From positions 1-25,384 of the forward strand of contig JBFWML010000031.1 of the NCBI GenBank assembly GCA_050251635.1: a DNA stretch of 25,384 nt, read 5' to 3'. Made by a program: the position numbers and the translations under genes. Positions 1 to 6,519 of the stretch are shown here, one piece after another (the first letter of the stretch is position 1; each line of letters starts with the position of its first letter). The stretch comes from JBFWML01 sp050251635. GTDB lineage: Bacteria > Campylobacterota > Campylobacteria > Campylobacterales > SZUA-545. Below the pieces are notes generated by a model, which saw only the letters and a program-made list of their open reading frames with translations, did not search any database and was not told the DNA's origin.

Positions 1-317
1 GCCGTATTCTCGAGGAGGCCATCACCTCCCGCGGTTATGTGCCTTTAAGGGGGTATTGCGGACATGGTATCGGACGCAAACCCCACGAAGAACCCTCGAT
101 TCTCAATTACGTAGAGGGAAGGCCCGATCAGGGCCCCAAGATCAAAGACGGCATGGTGTTTTGCATCGAGCCCATGCTTTGCCAGAAGAGCGGCGAGTCC
201 CAAGTGCTCTCCTCCGATCGATGGTCGGTGGTGAGTCTCGATGGACTCAATGGAAGCCATTATGAGCACACCGTCGCCATTGTGGGCGGGCGGGCGCAAA
301 TCCTATCAACCCTTTAA
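1..317 (+). CDS. map: Methionine aminopeptidase type I, C-terminal part (5' truncated by window)
   Basis: This is the C-terminal ~104 residues of a type I methionine aminopeptidase, the cytosolic metalloenzyme that removes the initiator Met from nascent proteins. The reading frame is open from base 3, so the gene begins before the window. The visible part keeps three active-site segments: GYCGHGIGRKPHEEP with the metal-ligand and catalytic histidines, FCIEPM with a metal-ligand Glu, and YEHTVAI with the last Glu ligand. The stop codon at 315-317 overlaps the AAGGAG ribosome-binding site of infA, so the two genes are probably one transcription unit. map directly before infA is the usual Campylobacterota order (secY-map-infA). 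The identification is secure. Confidence 0.95.
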   Translation, partial: RILEEAITSRGYVPLRGYCGHGIGRKPHEEPSILNYVEGRPDQGPKIKDGMVFCIEPMLCQKSGESQVLSSDRWSVVSLDGLNGSHYEHTVAIVGGRAQILSTL

Positions 318-328
318 GGAGCAAGCGA

Positions 329-547
329 TTGGCTAAGGACGATGTGATCGAAATCGACGGCACGGTCGTCGAAGCACTTCCCAACGCCACCTTCCGGGTG
401 GAGCTGGAGAATAAACACGTAATCTTGTGCCATATCGCCGGAAAGATGCGGATGCACTACATCCGAATCCTTCCCGGCGATAAGGTCAAGGTCGAATTGA
501 CCCCCTACAGTCTGGATAAGGGTCGAATAACTTATCGGTATAAGTAA
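329..547 (+). CDS. infA: Translation initiation factor IF-1
   Basis: This encodes a 72-residue IF-1, the single OB-fold factor that binds the 30S A site with IF-2 and IF-3 during initiation. The protein has the full family length and shows the typical pattern: KDDVIEIDGTVVEALPNA, FRVELENKH, HIAGKMRMHYIRILPGDKVKVELTPYSLDKGRITYR. The start is TTG at 329, chosen because it gives the conserved MAKDDVIE N-terminus and has AAGGAG at 316-321 at good spacing. The gene lies 11 bases after map and 75 bases before rpmJ. The 548-622 gap holds a short CTGA-AAA-TCAG hairpin but no convincing promoter. Confidence 0.97.
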   Translation: MAKDDVIEIDGTVVEALPNATFRVELENKHVILCHIAGKMRMHYIRILPGDKVKVELTPYSLDKGRITYRYK

Positions 548-622
548 ATTTTAACTGAAAATCAGCTAAAATTCCGCCTTTTTCAAGTGGAATCGGCGTT
601 ACGCAACGAACAGGAGCAAAGT

Positions 623-736
623 ATGAAGGTACGGGCAAGCGTAAAGAAAATGTGCGACGGTTGCAAAGTAATCCGCCGCAAGGGTGTGGTGCGCGTAATC
701 TGCAACAACCCCAAACACAAACAGAGACAAGGATAA
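623..736 (+). CDS. rpmJ: Large ribosomal subunit protein bL36
   Basis: This is a 37-residue ORF reading MKVRASVKKMCDGCKVIRRK and ending KHKQRQG, an exact fit to bacterial L36, a small zinc-ribbon protein of the 50S subunit. It keeps the zinc ligands (Cys11, Cys14, Cys27, His32), so it is the zinc-binding (C+) form. The start is ATG at 623 with CAGGAG at 611-616. The stop codon TAA (734-736) lies three bases before rpsM, and the GGA before it doubles as part of the rpsM ribosome-binding region. The position between infA and rpsM is the standard one. Confidence 0.96.
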   Translation: MKVRASVKKMCDGCKVIRRKGVVRVICNNPKHKQRQG

Positions 737-739
737 GCG

Positions 740-1108
740 ATGGCACGTATTGCGGGTGTTGACCTACCCAAGAAGAAGCGCATCGAGTTCGCTCTCACCT
801 ATATTTACGGTGTGGGCCATACAACCTCTCTTCAGGTGCTCGCGGCGACCGGTATTTCTCCGGACAAGCGCGTACATGAACTGAGCGAAGATGATGTGGC
901 GACCCTGACAAAAGAGTTGCGCAATCACACCATCGAAGGCGATCTGCGCAAGCAGGTGGCGATGGACATCAAAAACCTGATGGACATCAAGAGTTTCCGC
1001 GGCGTTCGTCACCGCAAAGGTCTGCCGGTACGCGGCCAGCGCACCAAGACCAATGCGCGTACTCGCAAGGGTAAGCGCAAGACCATCGGCGCTAAGCCCA
1101 AGTCTTAA
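740..1108 (+). CDS. rpsM: Small ribosomal subunit protein uS13
   Basis: This encodes 122-residue S13, which sits in the 30S head and contacts the 50S subunit and P-site tRNA. The N-terminus ARIAGVDLPKKKRIEFALTYIYGVG, the central helix-hairpin region and the basic tail RGVRHRKGLPVRGQRTKTNARTRKGK are diagnostic. The ATG at 740 follows AAGGATAAGCG, so translation is probably coupled to rpmJ, whose stop is three bases upstream. rpsK starts 14 bases after its stop. In most bacteria S13, S11, S4, alpha and L17 are co-transcribed, and nothing here suggests an internal promoter. Confidence 0.97.
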   Translation: MARIAGVDLPKKKRIEFALTYIYGVGHTTSLQVLAATGISPDKRVHELSEDDVATLTKELRNHTIEGDLRKQVAMDIKNLMDIKSFRGVRHRKGLPVRGQRTKTNARTRKGKRKTIGAKPKS

Positions 1109-1122
1109 GTTAAGGATCGTTA

Positions 1123-1518
1123 ATGGCAGCACCTAAGCAGCGGACTACCCGCAAAAAGATCAAAAAGACGATTGCCAAGGGCATCGTACACATCGCAGCC
1201 TCGTTCAACAACACCAACATCACCGTTACCGACGAAATGGGTAACGTGATTTGCTGGATGACCGCAGGCGCTCTGGGCTTTAAAGGGAGTAAGAAATCGA
1301 CCCCCTATGCTGCTCAGCAGGCAGTTGAAAACGTTATGGCCAAGGCAAAGGAAAACGGCATCAAAGAGGTGTCGATCCGCGTTCAGGGCCCCGGCGGCGG
1401 CCGCGAAACCGCCATCAAATCCGTTGGCGCCGTCGAAGGCATCCGCGTAACCACCCTGAAGGATGTTACGCCCTTGCCCCACAACGGTTGCAGACCTCCG
1501 AAAAGAAGAAGGGTATAA
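1123..1518 (+). CDS. rpsK: Small ribosomal subunit protein uS11
   Basis: This encodes 131-residue S11, a platform protein of the 30S subunit near the E site and the anti-Shine-Dalgarno region. Clear family signatures are GIVHIAASFNNTNITVTD, the Gly-rich VQGPGGGRETAIKSV segment and the invariant C-terminus PLPHNGCRPPKRRRV. An AAGGATCGTTA ribosome-binding region precedes the ATG at 1123. The stop is three bases before the rpsD start, so coupled translation is likely. A long open frame on the opposite strand covers this gene but is a compositional shadow. Confidence 0.97.
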   Translation: MAAPKQRTTRKKIKKTIAKGIVHIAASFNNTNITVTDEMGNVICWMTAGALGFKGSKKSTPYAAQQAVENVMAKAKENGIKEVSIRVQGPGGGRETAIKSVGAVEGIRVTTLKDVTPLPHNGCRPPKRRRV

Positions 1519-1521
1519 CTT

Positions 1522-2148
1522 ATGGCACGTTACAGAGGACCAGTTGAGAAAATCGAAAGACGCCTGGGCGTAAGCCTGGGGCTCAAAGGCGAACGCCGCC
1601 TCGCCGGAAAAAGCGCGCTCGAAAAGCGCCCTTTTCCTCCCGGTCAGCATGGTCAAAGACGCACGAAGATCAGCGAGTACGGTCTTCAGCTGCGCGAGAA
1701 GCAAAAAGCCCGCTATATGTACGGCATCAGCGAAAAGCAGTGCGTACGGGCCTATAAAGAGGCCAGCCGCCGCGCGGGTAACACCGGTGAAAACTTCATG
1801 CAGCTGCTCGAGAGCCGCCTGGATAACGTCGTTTACCGCATGGGTTTTGCAACCACCCGCCGCTTGGCGCGCCAGATCGTGACCCACGGTCACATCCTGG
1901 TTAACGGCCAGCGCACCGACATCCCCTCCTTTATGGTTAAGCCGGGGATGAAAATCGCGGTTAAGGAAAAGATGAAGAGCAACGGCCAGATCGTTCGCGC
2001 CATGGAGCTGACCAACCAGACCGGTATCGCCCCTTGGGTCGATGTGGACAAAGATAAGCTCGAAGGCATCTTCACCCGCAATCCCGAAAGAGCCGAGCTG
2101 AACGTGCCCATCGAAGAGCGCCTGATCATCGAGCTCTATTCGAAGTAA
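1522..2148 (+). CDS. rpsD: Small ribosomal subunit protein uS4
   Basis: This encodes 208-residue S4, a primary 16S rRNA binding protein and, in well-studied bacteria, the translational repressor of the alpha operon. The sequence begins MARYRGPVEKIERRLGVSL and carries the S4 RNA-binding domain around residues 98-160 (LDNVVYRMGFATTRRLARQI and HGHILVNG). It lacks the N-terminal CxxC zinc motif, so it is the zinc-free form. The start follows an AAGAAGGG stretch at the end of rpsK. rpoA begins 25 bases after the stop. Autoregulation by S4 is known in other species, but no alpha-operon pseudoknot was identified here. Confidence 0.97.
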   Translation: MARYRGPVEKIERRLGVSLGLKGERRLAGKSALEKRPFPPGQHGQRRTKISEYGLQLREKQKARYMYGISEKQCVRAYKEASRRAGNTGENFMQLLESRLDNVVYRMGFATTRRLARQIVTHGHILVNGQRTDIPSFMVKPGMKIAVKEKMKSNGQIVRAMELTNQTGIAPWVDVDKDKLEGIFTRNPERAELNVPIEERLIIELYSK

Positions 2149-2173
2149 AAAACCAAAAAGAAGTGGTGGATTT

Positions 2174-3175
2174 ATGAAAAAGATCAAGACAGCACCGTAC
2201 GTGCCGACCGAGTTCGTCGTTCAAAAGAGCGGCGAAGATCGGGCTGTGATCGAGATCTTCCCCTTTGAGCCGGGTTATGCCATTACGTTGGCCCACCCGA
2301 TCAAACGGTTGATTTTGAGCAGCACCGTCGGTTGTGCCCCCACTGCCATCAAAATCGAAGGTGCCGTTCACGAATTCGACAGCGTCCGGGGCGTGGGTGA
2401 AGATGTGGCGCGCCTGATTGTTAACCTGAAAAATATCCGTTTCAAAATCACCGGTCCTCAGGATCGCGTTGAGTTGACCGTGGCCTTCAAGGGCCCCAAA
2501 GAGGTCAAAGGTTCCGATCTGGCCGGCGACGGCGTAGAGGTGGTCACGCCCGAGGCCCACTTCGCGTCGATCAATGAAGACGGTGAGCTGAAGCTATCCG
2601 TGATTATCGAAAAGGGCATGGGTTATGTGCCCAGCGAAGAGGTTCGCAAGATTACCCCCGAAGGGTATCTGCCCCTCGACGCCATTTTCGGTCCGGTTAA
2701 AAAAGCCAACTACGCCATCGAAAAGATGCTGGTTGAGGACAACCCCAACTTTGAAAAGATTATTTTCGAAGTAGCCACTTACGGTCAGGCCGATCCGGTC
2801 GAGGTTTTCCAAAGCGGCGTCGGCGTACTCTTTAAGCAGATGGAGATCTTCTCCTCCGAGCTGGGCATCAAGGGTTCCGCCCCTGTTGCCAAAATCAAAG
2901 AGGTTGACGATAGCTTCAAAGCGCTCTTGGTCAAGATTGAAGACCTCAATCTTTCCGCGCGCAGCCACAACTGTCTGACCCGCAGCAACATCCGCTTCCT
3001 CGGCGAAGTGGTGTTGATGGACGAGACAGAGCTTTCCAAGGTGAAAAACCTCGGAAAGAAATCGTTGGATGAAATCAAGGAGAAGCTTGAAGAGTTGGGT
3101 TACCCCATTCAAGACACGCTTCCCGAACCTCTCGCAAGCCGCTTGAGAGAGAAAATCGAAGAACTCAAAGGGTAA
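2174..3175 (+). CDS. rpoA: DNA-directed RNA polymerase subunit alpha
   Basis: This encodes a 333-residue RNA polymerase alpha subunit. Residues 1-~235 form the N-terminal assembly domain, including PIKRLILSS with the dimer-contact Arg at 45. After a linker, residues ~250-312 form the C-terminal domain that contacts UP elements and activators. That domain keeps LSARSHNCL with the Arg263 equivalent of E. coli Arg265, and the NLGKKSLDEIKEKL helix. The segment TLAHPIKR replaces the usual TLGNALRR, a variation I associate with Campylobacterota, and it is one of the best taxonomic clues in the window. The gene sits between rpsD and rplQ as usual, with rplQ three bases after its stop. Confidence 0.97.
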   Translation: MKKIKTAPYVPTEFVVQKSGEDRAVIEIFPFEPGYAITLAHPIKRLILSSTVGCAPTAIKIEGAVHEFDSVRGVGEDVARLIVNLKNIRFKITGPQDRVELTVAFKGPKEVKGSDLAGDGVEVVTPEAHFASINEDGELKLSVIIEKGMGYVPSEEVRKITPEGYLPLDAIFGPVKKANYAIEKMLVEDNPNFEKIIFEVATYGQADPVEVFQSGVGVLFKQMEIFSSELGIKGSAPVAKIKEVDDSFKALLVKIEDLNLSARSHNCLTRSNIRFLGEVVLMDETELSKVKNLGKKSLDEIKEKLEELGYPIQDTLPEPLASRLREKIEELKG

Positions 3176-3178
3176 GTC

Positions 3179-3529
3179 ATGAGACACAAGAAAGCCCACC
3201 GCAAACTGGGTAGAACCACCTCCCATCGCCAAGCGCTGCTCAAAAACATGAGCATCGCCTTGATCCGCGAGGGTAAAATCGAGACCACCGCGCCGAAAGC
3301 CAAGGAGCTTAGAAGCTACGTGGAAAAGCTGATCACCCGCGCTCGCAAGGGTGATTTCAACGCACACCGCGCCGTATTCGCAAGTCTTCAGGATAAAGAG
3401 ATCACCCATAAGCTGGTGACCGAAGTAGCCCCCAAGTACGCTGAGCGCAAGGGCGGCTATGTCTCTATCCAGAAAACCCGTATTCGCCGTGGCGATGCTG
3501 CGCCCATGGCGACGATCGAACTTCTCTAA
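3179..3529 (+). CDS. rplQ: Large ribosomal subunit protein bL17
   Basis: This encodes 116-residue L17, a 50S protein near the exit tunnel. The N-terminus MRHKKAHRKLGRTTSHRQALLKNM is diagnostic, followed by LIREGKIETTAPKAKELRSYVEKLIT, and it ends with the conserved GDAAPMATIELL. The ATG follows AAAGGGTAAGTC at the end of rpoA, with only three intergenic bases. It is the last gene of the ribosomal operon, because a strong intrinsic terminator begins 12 bases after the stop. Confidence 0.97.
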   Translation: MRHKKAHRKLGRTTSHRQALLKNMSIALIREGKIETTAPKAKELRSYVEKLITRARKGDFNAHRAVFASLQDKEITHKLVTEVAPKYAERKGGYVSIQKTRIRRGDAAPMATIELL

Positions 3530-3541
3530 TCTCTCTATACC

Positions 3542-3570
3542 GGCGCGGCCTGTCCGCGCCTCTTTTGTTT
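3542..3570 (+). terminator. Intrinsic terminator of the ribosomal protein operon
   Basis: A perfect 7-bp GC stem, GGCGCGG (3542-3548) pairing with CCGCGCC (3554-3560), closes a 5-base CCTGT loop and is followed directly by the T-rich run TCTTTTGTTT. This is a classical rho-independent terminator. It lies 12 bases after rplQ and separates the ribosomal operon from the nfu operon. Confidence 0.9.
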
Positions 3571-3658
3571 AGTCGCTTTTAAGTCCCCGCACGCTTTAAT
3601 TCAACCCATTTGTCCGATTGGCAGGCTGGGGGCCGGCTTTTTCGAAAAAAGAGTATCA

Positions 3659-3946
3659 ATGAGCCTACCGTTTACCGATGAAGAGTTAACGCCGGCCGTC
3701 GACCGCGTGTTGGATAAGGTGCGTCCCGTTCTGGAGCGCGACAAGGGCGGCGTGAAGCTTGTTGCCGTCAGGGGCGGCGTGGTCTATGTGCAGCTGACGG
3801 GCGGATGCGTGGGGTGCGCAAGCAGCGGTACGACGCTGAAATTCACAATCGAACGTCAACTGCAGATGGACATTCACCCGCTGATGAAGGTGGTCAACGT
3901 GCCCGAGGGCATGGAAGCGAAATTAGAGGAGATTAGGGTTGGCTAA
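3659..3946 (+). CDS. Nfu-type Fe-S cluster carrier (NifU C-terminal domain protein)
   Basis: This is a 95-residue protein consisting of a single NifU C-terminal (Nfu) domain. Such proteins bind a [4Fe-4S] cluster at a subunit interface and pass it to apo-proteins in the cytoplasm. The hallmark GGCVGCASSGTTLK puts the cluster ligands at Cys50 and Cys53. The surrounding VRPVLERDKGGVKLV and ERQLQMDIHPLMKVVNV match the family fold. The start is ATG at 3659, preceded by AAAAAAGAG. It appears to be the first gene of the nfu-to-ispA operon. Its 3' end overlaps the next gene by 8 bases. In Campylobacter, by memory, the equivalent gene is annotated as a NifU-like protein at the same place upstream of murE. 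Confidence 0.92.
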   Translation: MSLPFTDEELTPAVDRVLDKVRPVLERDKGGVKLVAVRGGVVYVQLTGGCVGCASSGTTLKFTIERQLQMDIHPLMKVVNVPEGMEAKLEEIRVG

Positions 3947-4544
3947 GAGAGGGTATGGGTTTTATCTAAAAAAAGCCGAAGAGGCTTTTGCCCGTTATGA
4001 CTACGAAGCGGCGCTGCTTTTTTACTCCCTGGCGGGTCAGGAACGCAACGCCAGCGAAGCGGTCAGTGTCGGGGCGGTTCTGGCTTCGATGGCGATGGAG
4101 ACGCCCGAAGAGGCCCACGCGGTTTTTGAGTTTTACAACGTTGCCCGTGCGCTCGATCCCAAGAATGCGCAGGCACTCACTCAGGCATTGATTGACTCGA
4201 TCGAGAACCATCATGTCTATGAAAGCGCCGCCGATCTTGCGCGGATGCTCCACGAAAGGGCCGAAGCCGAAAACGGAATCAGCTATGAGGATTTTAAAAA
4301 ACTGGTCGAGGAGAACGCTGATTTTCGCACCACCTTTGAAAAGGTCATCTACTCTACACGTGTTGTGATCAGCGACAAGAAGGACTTTTTCGAGTTTGTC
4401 GAAGGGCTGATCGACAACGGTTATACGGAGATGGCGCTGGCCTATATCGACAGCGCGAATGCCGTTTTCCCCTCCGATGAGAAAATCCGCGCCCTTTTAA
4501 ATAAAATCAGCGAACGGGAGAGTCTTGAAATATCCGGTAGCTAA
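3939..4544 (+). CDS. TPR-like helical repeat protein of unknown function
   Basis: This is a 201-residue, probably cytosolic protein with no signal peptide. Helix-pair patterns typical of tetratricopeptide repeats are visible at residues ~8-38 (KKAEEAFARYDYEAALLFYS), ~57-80 (PEEAHAVFEFYNVARALDP) and ~150-185 (GLIDNGYTEMALAYIDSANAVFP), so it is likely a protein-interaction scaffold. The start is TTG at 3939, chosen because TTAGAGGAG (3923-3931) precedes it. It overlaps nfu by 8 bases and murE by 20 bases, so translation is tightly coupled. A similar unnamed protein sits between nfu and murE in other Campylobacterota (recollection). I cannot assign a molecular function. Confidence 0.82.
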   Translation: MAKRGYGFYLKKAEEAFARYDYEAALLFYSLAGQERNASEAVSVGAVLASMAMETPEEAHAVFEFYNVARALDPKNAQALTQALIDSIENHHVYESAADLARMLHERAEAENGISYEDFKKLVEENADFRTTFEKVIYSTRVVISDKKDFFEFVEGLIDNGYTEMALAYIDSANAVFPSDEKIRALLNKISERESLEISGS

Positions 4545-5826
4545 TAACGCCGCCTACGCGTGGGTCAGCGCCGATTCGCGCGAGTGCGGGCCGGATACCG
4601 CCTTTGTGGCCGATGCGCTCTCCGCCCGCTATACCGACGCCGCCAAAGCGGCCGGCTGCGCTGCGGTGCTGGACGCGCAGGCGCTGAAGTCCCACTTCGA
4701 TCTCAATCTGAAAATCGTCGGCATCACCGGAACCAACGGCAAAACGACCACCGCCGCGTTGATCTACTCGCTGCTTTTAGATCTGGGCTTTAAGGCGGCC
4801 CTGCAGGGTACGCGCGGTTTTTTTATAAACGGCGAAAAAATCGAAGGCAAGGGATTTACCACCCCGATGCTGCTGGATAACTACGCACGCATCGATCGGG
4901 CCAAAAAGGCCGGGTGCGACTTTTTTATCACCGAAGTCAGCTCCCATGCGATTGCGCAAAAACGGATGGAGGGGATTGAGTGCGCCCTGAAAATCCACAC
5001 CAATATCACCGGCGATCATCTCGATTTTCACGGCACCTTCGAAAACTACCGGGCGGTCAAAAACAGCTTTTTTGAGGATGAAACCCTCAAGCTGATCAAC
5101 AAAGACGATCCGCAGATTGCCTTTAACCCCAAAAACGCCCGCACCTACGGCATCGAAAACCCGGCGACCTTTAAGCTGGAGGCCTATTCGCCCAACGAAG
5201 GCCTAAGCGGCGTCATAAGCTATGGGGAAGAGAAGGCGATGTTCCACAGTGCGCTCATGGGCCACTTTAACCTCTATAACATTCTCGCAGCCCTGGGGGC
5301 GGTTAAGCTCTTGACCGATAAGCCGTTGCAGAGCGTCTGCGATCAGCTGGAAAACTTCGGCGGCGTGAGCGGACGCATGGAGGTGGTGAGCCTCAAGCCG
5401 ACGGTGATTGTCGATTTTGCCCACACCCACGACGGCATCGAAAAGGCGCTGACGGCGCTTTTTCCGCAAAAGTGCGTTGCGGTGTTTGGCGCCGGCGGCG
5501 ATCGGGACGCCACGAAGCGGCCCTTGATGGGTCAGGCGGCGGCCAGACACGCGGTGCGGCTTTTTATCACCTCGGATAATCCGCGCCATGAAGAACCGAT
5601 GGCGATTATCGAGGCGATCAAGGCCGGTTGCGGCAACCATCCCGACGTGCGGATCGAACCCGATCGCCGCGCGGCGATCGCCGGAGCGCTGGCTTCTTTA
5701 GCCCCCGATGAAATTTTGGTTATACTAGGTAAAGGCGATGAAGAAACTCAGCAGATAGGCGATAGGCTTCTGCCCTTTAACGATAAAAACGTTGTATTAG
5801 AACTACTCAAGGAGCAAGAGGCATGA
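4525..5826 (+). CDS. murE: UDP-N-acetylmuramoyl-L-alanyl-D-glutamate--2,6-diaminopimelate ligase
   Basis: This encodes 433-residue MurE, the cytosolic ATP-dependent Mur ligase that adds meso-diaminopimelate to UDP-MurNAc-L-Ala-D-Glu in peptidoglycan synthesis. The ATP-binding GTNGKTT lies at residues 69-75. The central domain has DHLDFHG at 164-170 and a YRAVK Lys179 suited to carbamylation. The C-terminal domain has GAGGDRDATKRPLMG at 322-336 and DNPRHEEP at 351-358, the motif that selects diaminopimelate over lysine. It is shorter than E. coli MurE (~495) because the N-terminal domain is reduced, as is usual in Campylobacterota. The start is TTG at 4525 with CGGGAG just upstream, inside the previous gene. 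The stop overlaps the panD start as ATGA. Confidence 0.95.
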   Translation: MKYPVANNAAYAWVSADSRECGPDTAFVADALSARYTDAAKAAGCAAVLDAQALKSHFDLNLKIVGITGTNGKTTTAALIYSLLLDLGFKAALQGTRGFFINGEKIEGKGFTTPMLLDNYARIDRAKKAGCDFFITEVSSHAIAQKRMEGIECALKIHTNITGDHLDFHGTFENYRAVKNSFFEDETLKLINKDDPQIAFNPKNARTYGIENPATFKLEAYSPNEGLSGVISYGEEKAMFHSALMGHFNLYNILAALGAVKLLTDKPLQSVCDQLENFGGVSGRMEVVSLKPTVIVDFAHTHDGIEKALTALFPQKCVAVFGAGGDRDATKRPLMGQAAARHAVRLFITSDNPRHEEPMAIIEAIKAGCGNHPDVRIEPDRRAAIAGALASLAPDEILVILGKGDEETQQIGDRLLPFNDKNVVLELLKEQEA

Positions 5827-6188
5827 TCCGCGAAATGATGACGGCCAAGATTCACCGCGCCACCGTCACCGACGCGAACCTGAACTATATCGGTTCTATC
5901 ACGATCGATGAGGCGCTCTTGGAGGCTTCGGGCATTTTGGTAGGCCAGAAGGTCGAAATTTTAAATATCAACAACGGCGAGCGCTTCAGCACCTATGTGA
6001 TCAAAGGGGAGCGCTACGGCGGGGAAATCTGCCTCAACGGCGCGGCCGCGCGGCGCGTTCAGGTGGGAGACAAAATCATTATCGTCAGTTACGGTTTTTA
6101 CGGGCCGCAGGAGCTGGAGGGCTATAAGCCCACGGTGGTGATGGTCGATGACAACAACAACCTGACGCAAGTTTTGCACGAAATCTAA
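5823..6188 (+). CDS. panD: Aspartate 1-decarboxylase proenzyme
   Basis: This encodes 121-residue PanD, which converts L-aspartate to beta-alanine for pantothenate and coenzyme A synthesis. It is a pyruvoyl enzyme made by self-cleavage between Gly24 and Ser25, and the conserved LNYIGSITID segment places GS exactly there. Other family elements are KIHRATVT (with the active-site Lys), NNGERFSTYVI, GEICLNGAAAR and GDKIIIVSYG. The ATG at 5823 was chosen over the Met codons at residues 5 and 6 because it reproduces the usual numbering of the cleavage site. It overlaps the murE stop by 4 bases and has GGAGCAAGAG upstream. ybaB starts 9 bases after its stop. Confidence 0.95.
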   Translation: MIREMMTAKIHRATVTDANLNYIGSITIDEALLEASGILVGQKVEILNINNGERFSTYVIKGERYGGEICLNGAAARRVQVGDKIIIVSYGFYGPQELEGYKPTVVMVDDNNNLTQVLHEI

Positions 6189-6197
6189 GGGGACGCG

Positions 6198-6515
6198 ATG
6201 TTTGACGGACTCAATCTGGGCAATCTCGGCGAGATGATGGCGCAAATGCAGAAAAAAGCCGAGGAGATGCAAAGCGCCGCCGAGTCGGTCAGCTATACCG
6301 CCAAATCCGGCGGCGGTATGGTCAAGGCCACCGTCAGCGGCAAAGGCGAGCTGGTCGATGTGGAGATCGACGATTCGCTGCTTTCGGATAAAGAGTCCTT
6401 GCAGATTTTGCTGATCGGCGCCGTCAACGAGGCCTTGACAATGGCCGAAGGGGGCAAGCGGGACATGGCGATGCGCATGATGGGCGATCTTAGCTCCCTG
6501 CAGCGTAAGGGCTAA
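6198..6515 (+). CDS. YbaB/EbfC family nucleoid-associated protein
   Basis: This is a 105-residue member of the YbaB/EbfC family, small dimeric DNA-binding proteins that coat the nucleoid. The family pattern is clear: an N-terminal helix LGEMMAQMQKKAEEMQSAAES, the beta strand GGGMVKATVSGKGELVDVEID, and the C-terminal helix ILLIGAVNEAL. The start ATG at 6198 has AAGGGGACGCG directly upstream. The next gene begins four bases after its stop. In many bacteria the gene neighbours dnaX-recR, whereas the murE-ybaB-PDZ-ispA context here is the Campylobacterota arrangement. Confidence 0.92.
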   Translation: MFDGLNLGNLGEMMAQMQKKAEEMQSAAESVSYTAKSGGGMVKATVSGKGELVDVEIDDSLLSDKESLQILLIGAVNEALTMAEGGKRDMAMRMMGDLSSLQRKG

Positions 6516-6519
6516 CCCC

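Noticed and set aside
548..622. Promoter between infA and rpmJ
   Set aside because: A TAAAAT at 567-572 has no -35 partner at acceptable spacing, and the genes belong to a known single operon.
1120..2187. 355-codon open frame on the minus strand across rpsK and rpsD
   Set aside because: It lies wholly antisense to two unmistakable ribosomal protein genes, has no recognisable domain, and is explained by GC-rich codon structure.
3626..3652. Second terminator or attenuator before nfu (GGC/GCC-rich stretch followed by TTTTTCGAAAAA)
   Set aside because: The GC stretch does not form a clean stem; the TTTTTCGAAAAA palindrome alone is AT-only and too weak to call.
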